From NCBI GenBank assembly GCA_936440205.1, contig OW387141.1, forward strand, positions 46,757,307 through 46,821,306: a stretch of 64,000 nt of DNA, written 5' to 3'. Source of the stretch: Lepidonotus clava (Eukaryota > Annelida > Polychaeta > Phyllodocida > Polynoidae). Shown piece after piece: positions 33,226-46,061 of this stretch. Positions within the stretch are counted from its first letter, which is position 1. Each line of letters starts with the position of its first letter. Under the pieces are notes generated by a model, which worked only from the letters and a program-made list of their open reading frames with translations, had not been told where the DNA came from and did not search any database. The position numbers were made by a program, and so were the translations under genes.

Positions 33226-35267
33226 TGTGTTGGTAGGACTATGATAAAGTATGTCTTGTTATGATGATCCATTTGTCAAGTTGATGACAGATGAGGATTA
33301 TTTCAGAAAAAAAATCATGTGTTTAGAACGTGTGTAAACTAGGAATAGGTAGTTTTATTTCCCAATACATTATGTGGAATGTTGTAATACACATTGTGAC
33401 ACAGTGCATCATTTTATCATAAGTATATGATTAATGAGCGCTGTGCCACTGTTTGTACCACTGACCGGAAACTTGCTGATCACATGATCCCTAGTATAAG
33501 GGGTGGTGTGATCGTCAGCAACCCTGGGGATGGCGTGAGGTTTAGTCTGCCAATGTCAAGTACTAAGAAACTATGGTCCGATCCCGGTCTTTGACGTCAT
33601 CGGACAAACAACAAAATAACAAAACCATTGACATGTCGCCCCAGTGGCAGAACGTGCCGGGGTAGTCAGCAAGATAGGGAGACTGCAGGGAGACGGCAGA
33701 CAAACTTGTTTCCAGGCAGTGGATTAACAGTGGCTAGGCTCTGTACCCTATATACAAACCTAAACTGGACTGGAATAAACTAACCAATTGCAAAGTGAGC
33801 CATTAGTGTTGTGTGCTGCTTTGTAACAAAATAGATATATATATTTATTCAATTTTGATACTACAATAATGGGCGTACGAACAACTTGATATAGATAACT
33901 CAGTGGCATATCCATGGAGGGGAGAGGGTGTAGTAGTGGTGCAGGGGGCACGCGCAGTTTGTTACTTACTAAGATGGCACGCAACAATTACGTTATTGAT
34001 GGTGAGATTAAAATCTCGCCAAATCAGAATGTTATTATAACTTCTTTTTTGCCAAGGTTAGGATGAAACCAAAACAGAATGTTATAAGATCATTCTGTTT
34101 AGATTGAAGAACATAACCAGAATGTTATAATTATGTCACAGTGCAATGTCACACCATTGCAGCAAAGTTATTGGGAGCAATCAAAATAACATAACAAGAA
34201 CCAAACTAGAACTTTGCTGCACTGTTATAATAGCGTCACATGTTTGCCTGGTGACCATTAAGCTGGTAATTACAACAAACCGTTGCGGGTGGGGTCCCTT
34301 GGTATATGGACTATGTGAATGGTTTGACACTGACATTGTCCTAGTGTAGTTTCCCTAGAGTATTTATAACCTCCATTCATATTACTATTCAAAACATCCA
34401 ATATCTCATTCATAGTATGTCTTGCACCTGCAGAGTAATTTTGACTGATTTTTGTTAGACAAAAACACAGCAATGAATTATACAAACTTTTTCGTTAGGT
34501 ATATATCTGTAATGACTCGATTTTCAAACCACCTTACAAAATATTAGATATGTATGGATAACAATTAATAAATATTCATTGCTAGTTTTCCATCATGGCA
34601 GACCACAAGTAATGCAAGAATTAATGAAAATTACCGATATTGCCCAATATGAATCTTGATCTAGGCTAGTCTGCCAGTAAAAAACTGTTAATTAGCTATG
34701 CTTGGTAGAGTGAATTGCTGGCCTACCTGTTACTCTGCACCCAATGGTACAATAATGTTCCTGCTGGTTATTGAACATTCGCACGTACATAGGTGTATTG
34801 CTGTTGGAACTAGATTATATCATCCTATATGGAAGCAAGATCCTGGAACCTCCGATAGCTGTTATTGCATACTTGCGATTCATGGAATGCCAATTTCTCT
34901 ACTAATATTGTGGTTAAAGAATATTGAGATCAATATCAACTATTTTTTAGCTATCTGTAAATGTTTATCATTTTCTGAGTTGGTTTGAAAATCCATTCAA
35001 TAACCATTGGTATAAAGCAAATATTAATATATTTTCCATACGTTTTCCCATGTCTTTGTCGACAAATCTCGATCAAATTAACCTGCAGTTGCCTAAAATA
35101 ATACTGAAAGTCAGCTATCTGTGGAAGGGAGAAATCTCAGTGAATTGCAACTGAAATGCTTGTGGTGTGTGATGTACCATTTCAGTCAGGGAACTTGCAG
35201 AATGTATTTGGGGGGATTTAATTCGACTGTTATTAATTGTTGATGTTGTTGTCTTCTTTCACTCTAG
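33226..35267 (+). other. Pseudogene intron 2
   Basis: Largely homologous to intron 2 of copy 1. A private stretch at about 33395-33760, absent from copy 1, has no recognised content. The MITE at 33956-34251 is also private. Confidence 0.5.
33956..34251 (-). mobile_element. MITE rich in AACATTCTG words, copy 1
   Basis: Matches 51137-51416 in reverse along its length, from CCAGGCAA(A/G)CATGTGACG to GTGCCATCTTAGTAAGTA. Shorter related stretches lie at 17690-17870 and 40080-40200. No coding capacity. Confidence 0.7.
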
Positions 35268-36275
35268 GTACTTGAGGTTGTTGGACCCCTACAAGCACCA
35301 GTCTTACTTCTTATTGAACACCAAGCTGATCATAGGGGTGATGGTACTGCTACTGTTTGTCATCCACATGGGGCCTGTGTATGGCTGGGGCGAGTACTCC
35401 AAATTCAGAGGTTAGTTCACATTAATGTACTACACTATTGTGGTAAACCTTGATTATAAATGGGGCAATTAATCAACATTCAGAGGTTACTTCTCATTAT
35501 TGTGGTAAACTTTGTTTATAAATGGGGCAAGTACTCAACATTCATAGATTAGTTCACATTATTTTGCTAAATCATGATTATGAATGGGGCGGGTATTAAG
35601 ATGTTTGTTCACACTTTTGTGCTTAGCCTAGTATATAAATGGAACAAGTACTCCTCATACATGGGTTGCCAGTCAAACGGGCACTATTATTATAAGGTAC
35701 CACTAAAGTCTGTGCAGTTCTGTTTTGATTCTTATCAAGTTACTTTGAAGGCAACAAATGGTTGCTGAAATCTACCATTGTGACATTGCACTATGACATT
35801 ACTGTAATATTCGGTTTCTTTCTTTCACTAAAAAAATACAGTATTAAGCCTATACTTTCTGTATTGGTAAGGGCACAAATTACACCTTTCCCATGAACCT
35901 GCACAGTCCCACACTCTGTCTATCTTTTGGGACCTTTGGTAACTGGGTCACTTTTCTTCATATTGGTTTACTATAGAAACCTCCAAAAGGTTGTTTCAAA
36001 ATTAGTACATTGGGGTGGTGCCATCATATTGAAAAAGATGCATGTACCATCTTATTGAAAAAGATGTTTATACATCTTCTTGCAGGTAAACTGGATCTAA
36101 CGCTGACCATCAAGGAGAACACCTCCACCCGGGGCCCAGAGGGTCTCCAGCTGGCAGCATCCTACCTCAGCACACTGCACTACACCCCAAACTCCCCCAT
36201 CAGCAACCTCAGCACCTACCTGCAGGATGTGAGGAAGGTTGTCCTCCACAGGCCTTACCCTGTTCCCAGAGGACT

Positions 36276-37278
36276 CCCAGCAAACACACTACGTTCAGGC
36301 AACGTTATGCAATGTTACATTTTCACAACATTCATGAAAAAACGTGGCAGCAACATTGCCCAAACGTATTTTACAATGTTTTCTTGAAACATACCTGCAA
36401 CATTGCAAAATCACGTTGTGACAATGTCATTTCACAACATTGTGACCATGTTATTTCAATAACGTTGTGACAATGTCATTTTCACAACATTGTGACAACA
36501 TAACATTCACAACATTTGTGCAACGTTGTCATAATGTTGTAGGACAACCTAAAAGCAACAAACAGGTGGCACCACCATCAAAAAGGTACACAATTTGAAA
36601 AACGTTTTTAAGTTTAATCCATTTTCATCAAGAATTTTATACCCATTTTTAAATAAAATGTCTAAATAAGGTGGCAAAAGTTAGGGACCATACATAATGT
36701 CTGAACAATCTGGTATATTATAGGGGTTTTGAAATGAAAATTAAACTTAAAAACCTTCTTTGTAGCTTTTCAACATGATACAGCCTTTTCAGCCATAACC
36801 ATTATTAATTGTAAATGCAACAGGTCATTAAACCTGCTATGATCATAATGTAATGCACATGATCATTTTGTTGATTTCTAGATGCACAAATGTGTTCTGA
36901 TTATGGAATTATCAATAAAGATGGCTAATCCTTTTTATACTTTCATCTTATGCATAATTTTTAATGGTTTATATAGTGGCTTAGGGAAAGTTAAAAAGAA
37001 AATAATGTGTAATGCCTTAGTAAGGCAACAGAAATATGTCAACCCAAAATACTTATAAATCTACATAATATTCACAAAATTGAATGTTATTTGTAACAAA
37101 AATAATGAAAGTTGTAAAAAGGTTGTGAAAAGGTCATACTACAACGTAGGGAATAATGTCGCTACAACCTTTCTGGGAGGCCACAAATTTATGTTGTCAC
37201 AACGTAAATTTGCAACGTTGTGACAACTAAACTGCAACGTTGTAGCAATGTTGTAGCAACGTAAAATTGTTAGCTGGG
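36276..37278. mobile_element. CCCAGC-ended DNA transposon splitting exon 4 relic
   Basis: A 1003-bp element with inverted ends CCCAGCAAACA and TTGTTAGCTGGG and many AACGTTGT/ACAACGTT words near both ends. It interrupts exon 4 after GGACT; comparison with intact exon 4 indicates a CT target duplication. Non-autonomous; superfamily not recognised. Confidence 0.8.
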
Positions 37279-37626
37279 CTCATTCTCACCCTGAGGGCCT
37301 CTTCGGGGGATGCCCTTGCCTGCCTTTGGGCCCAGTACCTCAAAGCATCTCTGGTGGAGAGTGAACAAGACCTGCTCCTCTCCAACTTGTCCTCGGAAGT
37401 TTGAGTTGGCGGCCTCCATACAGAGAGAGGATTTCCTGGCATACAGAGACGTCTATATTCCATACCAGGGTAGGTTAACACGCAGTGGAGAATTCAGGGG
37501 ATTTTCATTTGAAGAAAAAGCCTTGCAAAGGGGGGAGGGGCGTTCGCATAAAGACTAAAAACCAAAACTCACGAGGGGAATTTGGTCCTCACAAATCACA
37601 TTTTCCTTTGATGACCAACCAGTGTC

Positions 37627-37735
37627 ATAGGCGGATCCAGGGGGGAGGGGGTCCTGGGGGTCCTGACCCCACCCCCTTTTTTTGGTGCACCCCTAAACTA
37701 TTGTCATTCGAAAATCCTGTATCTGCCCCTGAGTT
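37627..37735. mobile_element. GGCGGATCC-type MITE
   Basis: Ends AGGCGGATCCAG and GTATCTGCCCCTGA enclose about 110 bp with a G-rich then C-rich interior. Confidence 0.6.
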
Positions 37736-38507
37736 TGGTGTATTGAAATAAAATTGAAATTAAAATGTCAACTTAGTTGGTTTGGTGAAAATCGCCTCGT
37801 GGGTATTAAAATTTGATGATTGCTATCTTGGTATTATAACATTTCTCACTGGCAGAAACACACAGGTGTAAATTTCACCTTTTTGTGTAGTTAAAATCAA
37901 AGGGGGAATGGGAGGCACTTCTGCCATATGTTCTATCCCTGTCATAAGCAATGGGTTATCCGTATGTAGATGGCATGTTTAACTGTTTTCTGGGCTCATT
38001 ACTCCTAGTTCATCGGCAAACTTGTACACAGGCCATAATTTCCATTGTGCTAGGTCAGACCACAGATATAGAGAAAGCATTCTCTGTGGCCAGACAGAGC
38101 TAAACCAAAGTGACAATCAGCTGCTAATCAGTATAAGCTTACCATCTAATTGTTATACATCTTGTTTTCCTTATTGAGACAATGCTCACAATTTTCTTTT
38201 GTGTATTGTTTACAGTGAGCACTGTAGAATGCATTACAATAAAGTCTAATACATGCTATCTTGCGTGCTTTGCAACAACCAGTTATTAGTCATTTTAGGA
38301 ATTTTTTTGTGAGGCACATAGAGTTATTGCTATTCATAAAGAAACACTATATATAAAGCAAGTCAATAACTAGTCAGGGGCTGAAAACTCTTTTTATTCA
38401 AAATATTGTCAAATTGATATAATTCCACCAGGGTAATCTTTGTGGTTATATTGATGAAAACAAATATCTACAAGTCAAATGTAAACTGTGCATGCACCAT
38501 GGAATAA

Positions 38508-39003
38508 ACCCTTCCCAGTTTACACCAACATTAAAGTTTACTGTGAAGTATTTTCAAAATTGCTTCTGTGCTTATTCCATGAAGACAGTTGCATAACACA
38601 AAATTAACCAAAGTAATTTGTAATTTGGTTGGCAAATTGCTCCTAAAATTGGCAATCTGCAGCTTTATAATATAAAAGGTCCCTTGCAATAATTTTTTGC
38701 AAACAATTTAGTATTAAATCACAGGATCTCTAAGAAAAGGAAATATATTATATTTCCTTTTTTCCAATGGGAACCAATGCCTGCCAGCCTAGTCTATAAT
38801 GTCCAACCCTAGTTTACCCATGAAATACAGCATTTTTATTAGCTGGCAAACCTGCAAATCTATCGATGAAATTTGAGAAATCATAATGTTTTAGCAACAC
38901 TTGGGGATAAAGAAAAACTATAACTGTTGCTTATTTCAGTAACTCAAACTCTAGGAGACAAGGATGCCGCAAACTGTAATTTTGTCTGACCCCTGTCCAT
39001 CCC
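38508..39003 (+). repeat. Dispersed repeat family R1, copy 2
   Basis: In intron 4 of the pseudogene. It matches 3760-4170 (reverse) and 61455-61870 (same orientation), and contains an extra 60-bp piece (38686-38745) that recurs at 39648-39707. Confidence 0.65.
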
Positions 39004-39647
39004 TGGGATATACCTAGTGTGGTATGGGTTTATTGTTATGTTTTAAAGGTTCAAATTTGCTCTTTTTCAGAGAGTGCTATGTGCAGTTTCGATTACAGCA
39101 CTGTCAACAACTACGTGTATGTATTCATCGGCTTCACCTCAATAACATGCCTTCTCCTGACCCTGCTAATAACGACAGGCTGTTACACACGCCTCTTCTG
39201 GGCCGGCATCCACAGAACATGCATGGTCACCCTGGAAGGGAAAACTCAAGAGGACATTCTTTGGATGTGGGTCTTTGCCTGCACGAGCTTCATGTCTGTA
39301 GCATGTGCCGTGGCATTGGCCGTCATAAGTTTTCTGGGTGGACATGGAGTGTACATTCCTGCACAGGTCCACTTTGCCTTAACGTCCCTCGTCTACTCCA
39401 ACCCCTGCCTGCTGGGTATTTTCGGATGTTAAACACTCAGTTGAATGGCAGTTTATGCTGCTACAGTTGGACTCACGGACTCAGCATGAGCATCAAGTGT
39501 TAAGTGAGACCTGTCAACAGCTTCTATCAATCCCTCATGACCCTACGATGAGAAGGTCACTACAGTCTACTTTAGGTGCAGTCTGGCTGATCGCCAGGAT
39601 GTCAGTATCCAGTACAGCACCCTCAACCACAATTCTGGAAACGGATG

Positions 39648-39707
39648 GTCCCTTGCAATAATTTTTGCAAACAATTTAGTATTAAATCACAGGATCTCTA
39701 AGAAAAT
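39648..39707 (+). repeat. 60-bp segment duplicated from 38686
   Basis: GGTCCCTTGCAATAATTT and what follows to CTCTAAGAAAA is nearly identical in both places. It marks the point where homology with exon 5's 3' end in copy 1 stops. Confidence 0.75.
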
Positions 39708-40226
39708 ATTAAGCATGTTGATTAATTCCACAAGGGATCAGGTCACAGAGGACTATGGTAATCAAATGTTGCCAATGTTCACAGATTGCAGAGGTTTGTA
39801 ACAAACCACGTTCACCAGGGCTAATGGGGCTTAAATGAACACAGGTCTTGTTGAGTAATTAGTCAAATTTATACTCCGGGCTTAGCAAGACAGCCACACT
39901 GCCCAGTGAAAAGAAACTTGAGGCTTTGATTGTTGGAGTCAGTGTCAGAATTTGCCACCTAAAATGAAAACTTCTTAGGACCTAACCCTCTCCTGTGTGA
40001 CAGTATAGTGGTGTGGTTGGGCAGGTCCCATCGCCCTGCAGTCTCACAGTCAGGGAGACACAGCAAAGGATTCAATATTATTATAACATTGCAGCAATGT
40101 TTTGGTTAGTTCTGTATTTGGTTTTTGTTATGTTCTTTTGATGACTCCCAATTACGTCACTGCAACATACTGCCATGATGTTGCACATGATGTTGCTGGC
40201 CGGGGATACACCAGAAGAGCTATAGG

Positions 40227-40395
40227 GCCCTATTACACTACACGACATGAGCTGCTTAAAATTCTTTTTTAGTCATATGTAACTTGCTCTAAACTGCCAT
40301 GTTTTGATAATTTTATGACTCCTTTACGTGAATTTGTCTTTTATATCATCATTATAAGACCAATGTCACAGCCCAAGTCGTTTGGTGTAATAACG
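40227..40395. mobile_element. MITE with TATTACACTAC ends in exon 6 relic
   Basis: Ends AGGGCCCTATTACACTACAC and GGTGTAATAACGCCTAT. Flanking bases (GAGCTAT before, AGAGAGAAG after) match the middle of exon 6 in copy 1, so it appears to have split the exon 6 relic. Confidence 0.55.
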
Positions 40396-41598
40396 CCTAT
40401 AGAGAGAAGACAAACGACCCTGCCCTCTGCTTGCATGTTGAAGGGCTCAATAGCCCTCCGGAGGCAAAGCTTTTACAATAAAAGAATCATTATTTTTACA
40501 AAATTAAGGTAGAGGCATCCAGTGCACATCTGTAAACATCCTTATTCCGTCCCATCTAAGAATATCCATACATTGCTTTATACTCTTATTTATGTTTAAT
40601 GTGTTTTTATAGACTATTTAATTAATCATTGAGTCATGAATGTTCAATAACCAAACTCTGAACAGTCCAAAGTATACTTATTGATTATTATCATAAGAAA
40701 ATTGATATGTTCATTGTTATCATAAAATAATTGACAGGGACAAACAGGATTTCGGAACGGGGGGAGATCTGGATATATAGGCATGCATTTACACGCACAT
40801 GCGTAACCCTCCCCTAACCCCTTATCCAATAATCCTTCCCATCTTATGAATACGTTCACTAGCCCTTCTATTAACATAGAGGTGTCAATTTGGAAATGAA
40901 GAAAATGAGATAATGAAAATGAACTGTCACACTGAAAACACTGAGATGGGTCGGCATACAGGTCCAAATGACAACTTGTAGGTTGTCATTGGTCATCCTA
41001 CTGACGTTAAGTGACTACCCTATGATGACCCTGGATGGTTGTCAGAATCTATTATAATGGCATTATTCTATTCTTTCATAGCTTTTATTTTGCAAAGCTA
41101 TGTATCAATTTTATGTATAAATACATGATAATTTATGTCGTTTGACAGTCAAGTGAAATATTTAAGTTGTGATATGAATGATGTCACAATCTCACATTTC
41201 ATATCCGAATAAATATCTAATGATAAGCAAACGTAGTTGTTTTTACAGACAAAGATTATCGGAAAGTATGTCTAAGAATTGACATGCAAGGGGAAGGGTG
41301 TGTGAATTTTGTGAAAATATGCGTACGTTTCTGTGTTCTTTTGCCCAAAGGGGGGATCTCTAAGATTTTTGAAAATGTGAATATACATGTATTAACTGAA
41401 AGGCCCTATGCTCTCACACGTTGTCAAAAGGCGGTCACACTATCAAAAATGCTAAGCCGACCCTGAGTCTAATCATAGTTCTACTCTGTCAATTTTAGTA
41501 CATATCTTGCGTTATTAACATGAAAAATTTCAGAACCTGAGGATAAGTATTAACTGCGATATTAAGGTTAGAAAATGAGGATTTTTAACATGGAAGCC

Positions 41599-43019
41599 TA
41601 CACTGTAAAAATGACGTTTAGAATTTAAACATGTTAAGGGGCTAAACATGTTTAGAATCTAAACACAATAAGTCTCATGTATTTAAAAGCTAAACACATG
41701 TAATTCCTAAACATGTATGAATTAGATATATTTAGAATATAAACACATGAAATTACAGGTGTTTAAAACCTAAACACTTTCTACTTCTAAACATGTATTG
41801 GATTAGATATGACTAAAATCTGAACACATGAAATTGCAGGTGTTTAAAACCTAAACACTTTCGCCTTTTAAACATGTATTGGATTTACCATGTGTGTAGT
41901 TAAACTGTACTCCACCAGGTGACACTGTATGTCAATGCTCTGTAGTTCTTAGGGATTGGTTGGTTGGTTGGTTATTGGGGTTTTAAGCCGTATCAACATC
42001 TAAGGTTATATCACGGCGAGAACATGATTTTTGACAATCCTGTCCTTGATGATCGTATCTATGGAATGATCGAATCTATGAGAAGATAGAGACCATACCC
42101 CTACACTTTTACCGAGGCAGGTGTTCTTTAATGTGCAGGGTCCCATAGGCAGGGCCCTACACACAACAGCCGGTGGTCTACTAGAGACCTTTGATAACCC
42201 AGTTGTTGCCACTGGGAGACATGTAGAGGGGGGTAGCAGCCAGCTCACCCCAGCTCAGGATTGAACCCGGGCCGCCCACGCAACAGACGGACACTCTAAC
42301 CACTACTCCACCCCACACGCCTAGTTCTTAGGGATTTCTTCTAAATGTTTATATAAATTCATTATAAAAAAAGAATTTTCTAGGTACTCTACATGTAGAG
42401 TGTTTGAGAAATGTATATGTAATACATTAGAAGCATGTTGAGTTGGAGGAAAATTACCTTGTTTTTGGTTTTGAAGATGTACTTTATTAAGACACCTTTT
42501 CCGTATGCAAACAGACATAGGGACTAGGGTCTGGGTCTAAAGGTTCTGGGACCCACTAGAGGTAGCTAACCCCTAACTCAGTTCAGAGGTCAATTCTGTA
42601 TTTCCCTTGCATAATATTGACAGAGGTTTAACTCTAGGTTTGAATTTTACCTCTTTGTTGATCAATGGAGATCAAGAAACATGTTTTCCTCTCTGAATTG
42701 TAGGTATATAACATTCCAGAATAATATCAGTGAAAATTACCAAAGAAATTGGTTTTATTGACTTACATGCCATGTTGTCTAAATACTTTGAAGCTAAAAA
42801 TTACTTGCTAAACATCAAATAAATCCTAAGCATTTAGACTACAAACACATTGGAGACCTAAACACTTCAAGGTAAACACCTAAACATCACACATTTCTAA
42901 ACACTTAACCCTAACACCAATAATTTAAACATGTTTAGGGAAATGAAGTGTTCCAAAACTGGATGCGCCGAAGTGTTTAGGAAAGTGTTTAGGTTCTAAA
43001 CACTTGTTTTAACAGTGTA
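41599..43019. mobile_element. CACTG-ended DNA transposon with TTTAG-type repeats
   Basis: Ends TACACTGTAAAA and TTTTAACAGTGTA, with a likely TA target site. The sub-terminal 350 bp on the left and 240 bp on the right are packed with TTTAGA.TCTAAACA and CCTAAACAC words, probable binding sites for an absent transposase. It is interrupted by a SINE. Total without the SINE is about 1.04 kb. No transposase frame. Confidence 0.75.
41958..42321 (-). mobile_element. tRNA-derived SINE with (CCAA)n tail
   Basis: Minus strand: TAGTGGTTAGAGTG (box A), GGTTCAATCC (box B), a body with TAGATTCGATCATTCC-type sequence and a CCAACCAACCAA tail. It is flanked by perfect 15-bp direct repeats TAGTTCTTAGGGATT (41943-41957, 42322-42336). 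It is nested in the CACTG-ended transposon. Confidence 0.9.
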
Positions 43020-44990
43020 TGGGCAGATAATACGTTTTATTTTAACAAATCATTTGACAAAGGAAAGCCTCAGAATTTTAGAGACATGATATATGTGATT
43101 TGATGCGCCTAAGGACCCAGGGGGCTTCCAATGTGATCCTAGGATTCACTCATAGATCCTAAAATATGTTGGTTCCAAAGAGGCGATTTTAGTGTTACAA
43201 TGTCTTAAATGGGCCAATTTAGAAGCAAAAGTTAAACTAGATTTAGAAGACTTCTTATCTTAGTAAAGGCTTTTCTAATCTTACTACAAAGGATTCATGT
43301 ATTTGGAACCAAAATATCCTAGGATCATTTTGTTACAAAATTTAAGATGATTATGATGATTGTCTTAAGATTACATTGGAACGCCCTACAGGGCACGACC
43401 AGGCAGAGTAGAATTCTGCCTACCAGGTATGCGCAACTTCCATAGTTTAGGTGTATAATGTCCTTGTATGTCATGCCAAAAGCCCTGGATTGGAACCCCT
43501 CTCCTGCCAACAAAGATTGCCATAGGGTAGTCCTAAGGTTGTCACTGTACATTGTGACGACCATGCTGCCCTTTTTGACAACCATGGGTTGTGTTTTTTT
43601 GGCCCCATTGAGTTGTGTGAGAACGCCCCCTCAAGGTCGTCAAAGGGGAAATAAATCAAATTTGATATAATGAGGAGATATCAGTCCTATTTATTTTATT
43701 AATACCTTTCATCATTCCAGATGTATACTTTTATTGTGTACACCCATATTGGATGCATCAGACACTGTATAGTATATTACATGCTCTATGAGCACGTATT
43801 GACAGGTGCTTCTCTTGTTAGAATGCTGAGGATATCCTAATGAGAAAATGAATAAAGTCAGGTGCAATGAGAATATTCGTTCTACATACATTCCATATGT
43901 TGTGGGCGTCCATATCAGGTGTTACACTATACCATAGTTAGCATGCTATAACATAGAAGAATATAGTTGAAGATAATCTAGTCCATATAAATTCACAATG
44001 CTGTTTTGTTGAAAGCAGCTATGGTAAATAGTTTCTCTCGTCTGTATCTGGAACATATTTCATGCTGACAAGGCTCTTTACTGTTTCATGAGTAAGCCGC
44101 TAGAGGTTGTAACCGCTGGTTTTTACCCAGTATCACTCAACATGAATAAAGGCTATACAACAGAATGTTATTTGCATTGTATTTCATTGTACATATTATC
44201 TGTTTTTGTCAGAAAAAAAAGTCCCAAGAAGTCATCTCTTTTTTGCTACCTCATCCGGAGGAGGTATGATCGGTGTAGTGGGTAGGTGCTTGGCTCTCTC
44301 TGACGTACATGGTCCCTTCTGACGCAAATGGAAACAGCTAACAAAAGGAATTGTATGACCAGTGACAAAAAGGTGACAACACAGTCTGTGACTGTTCATC
44401 TGCGTCAGTAACTCCTGCATTGTGTCTGTCACCAGCTGGGAGTGGTAGGAGCCTAAATACTCCTACCAAGATGGTGGTGGACAGAGTTGGTTTGGGCTTA
44501 GAGAGACCAAGTAGGGGCTTGGCCTGGCGCTATCCTTGGGTCTATGCTGAGAATATTTGTTCTACATACATTCCATGTGTTGTGGAAGCCCATACAAAGT
44601 GTATAATGCTGAACCCTTTCTGTACAGTAATTCACTGAATGTTGTAGGATCATTCTTCAATTTTTCCTACTTCTTCCCCATAGGAGAATCATCATAGACT
44701 ATACTACATCGCCTAATAACATAGACTGGTCACTTTGCCGATTCTGTATATCTAACTCTAATGCTACTCCACCTGGTGCCAAATGAACTATGGAAATGCT
44801 TTTGGGCAAACCAGATAATGATTTGGAAATGATTTACCCTATGTGTCTCCCTATCTGGAAAATCATGTGTATAGGTTGAGATGTTTAATAAACATTAAAA
44901 ACTAAACTCTATACGCAAATAAATCTATCTGATTCTATTCCGCAAAACATTTTTTTTGAAAAAGATATTAGAATGACTCAGGGGCAATAT
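43020..44990 (+). other. 3' flank of the pseudogene copy
   Basis: Homologous to 22690-25660 of copy 1: one 190-bp satellite unit (43738), the polyA block (44145), a truncated SINE (44268) and the final flank. A 65-bp inner part (44416-44480) is inverted relative to copy 1. Confidence 0.65.
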
Positions 44991-44999
44991 ATAGGCCTA

Positions 45000-45780
45000 G
45001 TGCAGATTCTAAAATCAATCGGTAAAGGTTATTTAAAGGGGAAGAATTTGTTAGGGTCGTGGCGAAACCCTCCTGCTGAAGGTATTGCAACCCTAATGAG
45101 GTAATCTTGAGGTCAGTGGAGTCATTGGGGGGGGGGGTCCTCTCTGACATAACAGCCCCACCAGGAGAGGGGAGTAACACCCCAGGCAAGCAGTGATATA
45201 ACAAGCAGGTTCTGGGACTTTACCTCTATGGTCAGTCTGTTACCTGCCCAAGAGTATGGCTGTTCTGACCTTTATATACACCCCCTTCCCCTTCAAGAAG
45301 GTATGATTTTGAGGCTCGTTTGTAAAATACAAGTATGGTTCTCATCCTTAGACTAGTATGAAAAATGTTTTTATCTCCTCGTATTTTGCTAGAAACAATT
45401 TTATTGTGCACTTTTTACAATTGGAATTCTTTATTCAGAAATTTCCCATCATAAAATATCAAGAACAAGACAATAACCTAAGGCAACCCTATTAAGTGGC
45501 CTGATATTGGAATAATGATTGTATGATTATCATAGGAAGTGATTCGGGATACTTGAATAATGTAGATACTCAAATAATGTAGATACTCAAAAAAGTGACT
45601 CGAAATGTAAAATATCCCAAAAGTATGAAAATAGTCAAGGTGTAACATGAAATGCAAGGTTTATGGGGTAAACAAGAGATTTGTGGGATATGAGTCACAT
45701 GATATGTTTCAGTCAATCAGCATACACCTGTAGCCTATAAAAGGAAGACCATTTGTGCAAAATGAAACAGCATCCCTCAA
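45000..45780. other. Intergenic, nothing recognised
   Basis: Mixed sequence with a poly-G tract at about 45127. A TATAAAAGG at about 45737 could be a TATA box, but no associated exon is evident. Confidence 0.4.
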
Positions 45781-45786
45781 GGCATG

Positions 45787-45992
45787 GGCAGATCTAGAGC
45801 CAGTGCTCTGGGGAGGGGGGCAAACCCTGACCCCCCTTATAAAAATGACAAAAACCACTAGATTTACACAGATCTTCCAATTCTAAGATGCAAACAATTT
45901 TGTCACTCGGGTCTCGGTCGGGGGGGGGGGGGGGCAATTGCCCCACTTGATTCCCCCCCCCCCCCCCCTCCACCCCAAGATCCGCCACTGCA
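45787..45992. mobile_element. GGCGGATCC-type MITE with poly-G/poly-C interior
   Basis: Ends GGGCAGATCTAGAG and AAGATCCGCCACTGC. The interior has long G and C runs. Confidence 0.65.
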
Positions 45993-46061
45993 AGGTGCTT
46001 AACTGCGAACATCTATCTGTTGCTATTTTATTCTGTTTGGTGATCGTGAATACTCGTCGAG

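Larger units (their letters stand above)
25733..39415 (+). pseudogene. Decayed tandem copy of the GPCR gene
   Basis: Relics of exon 1 (only its last about 40 bp, 25733-25772), exon 2 (32890-32988), exon 3 (35268-35410), exon 4 (36086-36275 and 37279-37469) and exon 5 (39071-39415). Most splice sites survive, except that the exon 1 donor reads ATGAG instead of GTGAG. TM1 and most of TM2 were never included because the duplication began inside exon 1. Exon 2 has a 4-nt loss and an in-frame stop, exon 3 a 3-nt loss, exon 4 is split by a 1-kb transposon and has a further deletion, and the sequence just after the exon 5 donor lost 16 nt. It cannot make a seven-pass receptor. Exon 5 still reads open for TM5-TM7, consistent with fairly recent loss. 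Confidence 0.85.
25733..44990 (+). repeat. Large tandem duplication, copy 2
   Basis: Same order as copy 1 but longer because of private insertions: a Ngaro-type element (27.5-32.5 kb), two SINEs, a 1-kb transposon in exon 4 and a 1.4-kb CACTG-ended element. The left junction lies inside exon 1, about 70 bp after the end of copy 1. Confidence 0.85.
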
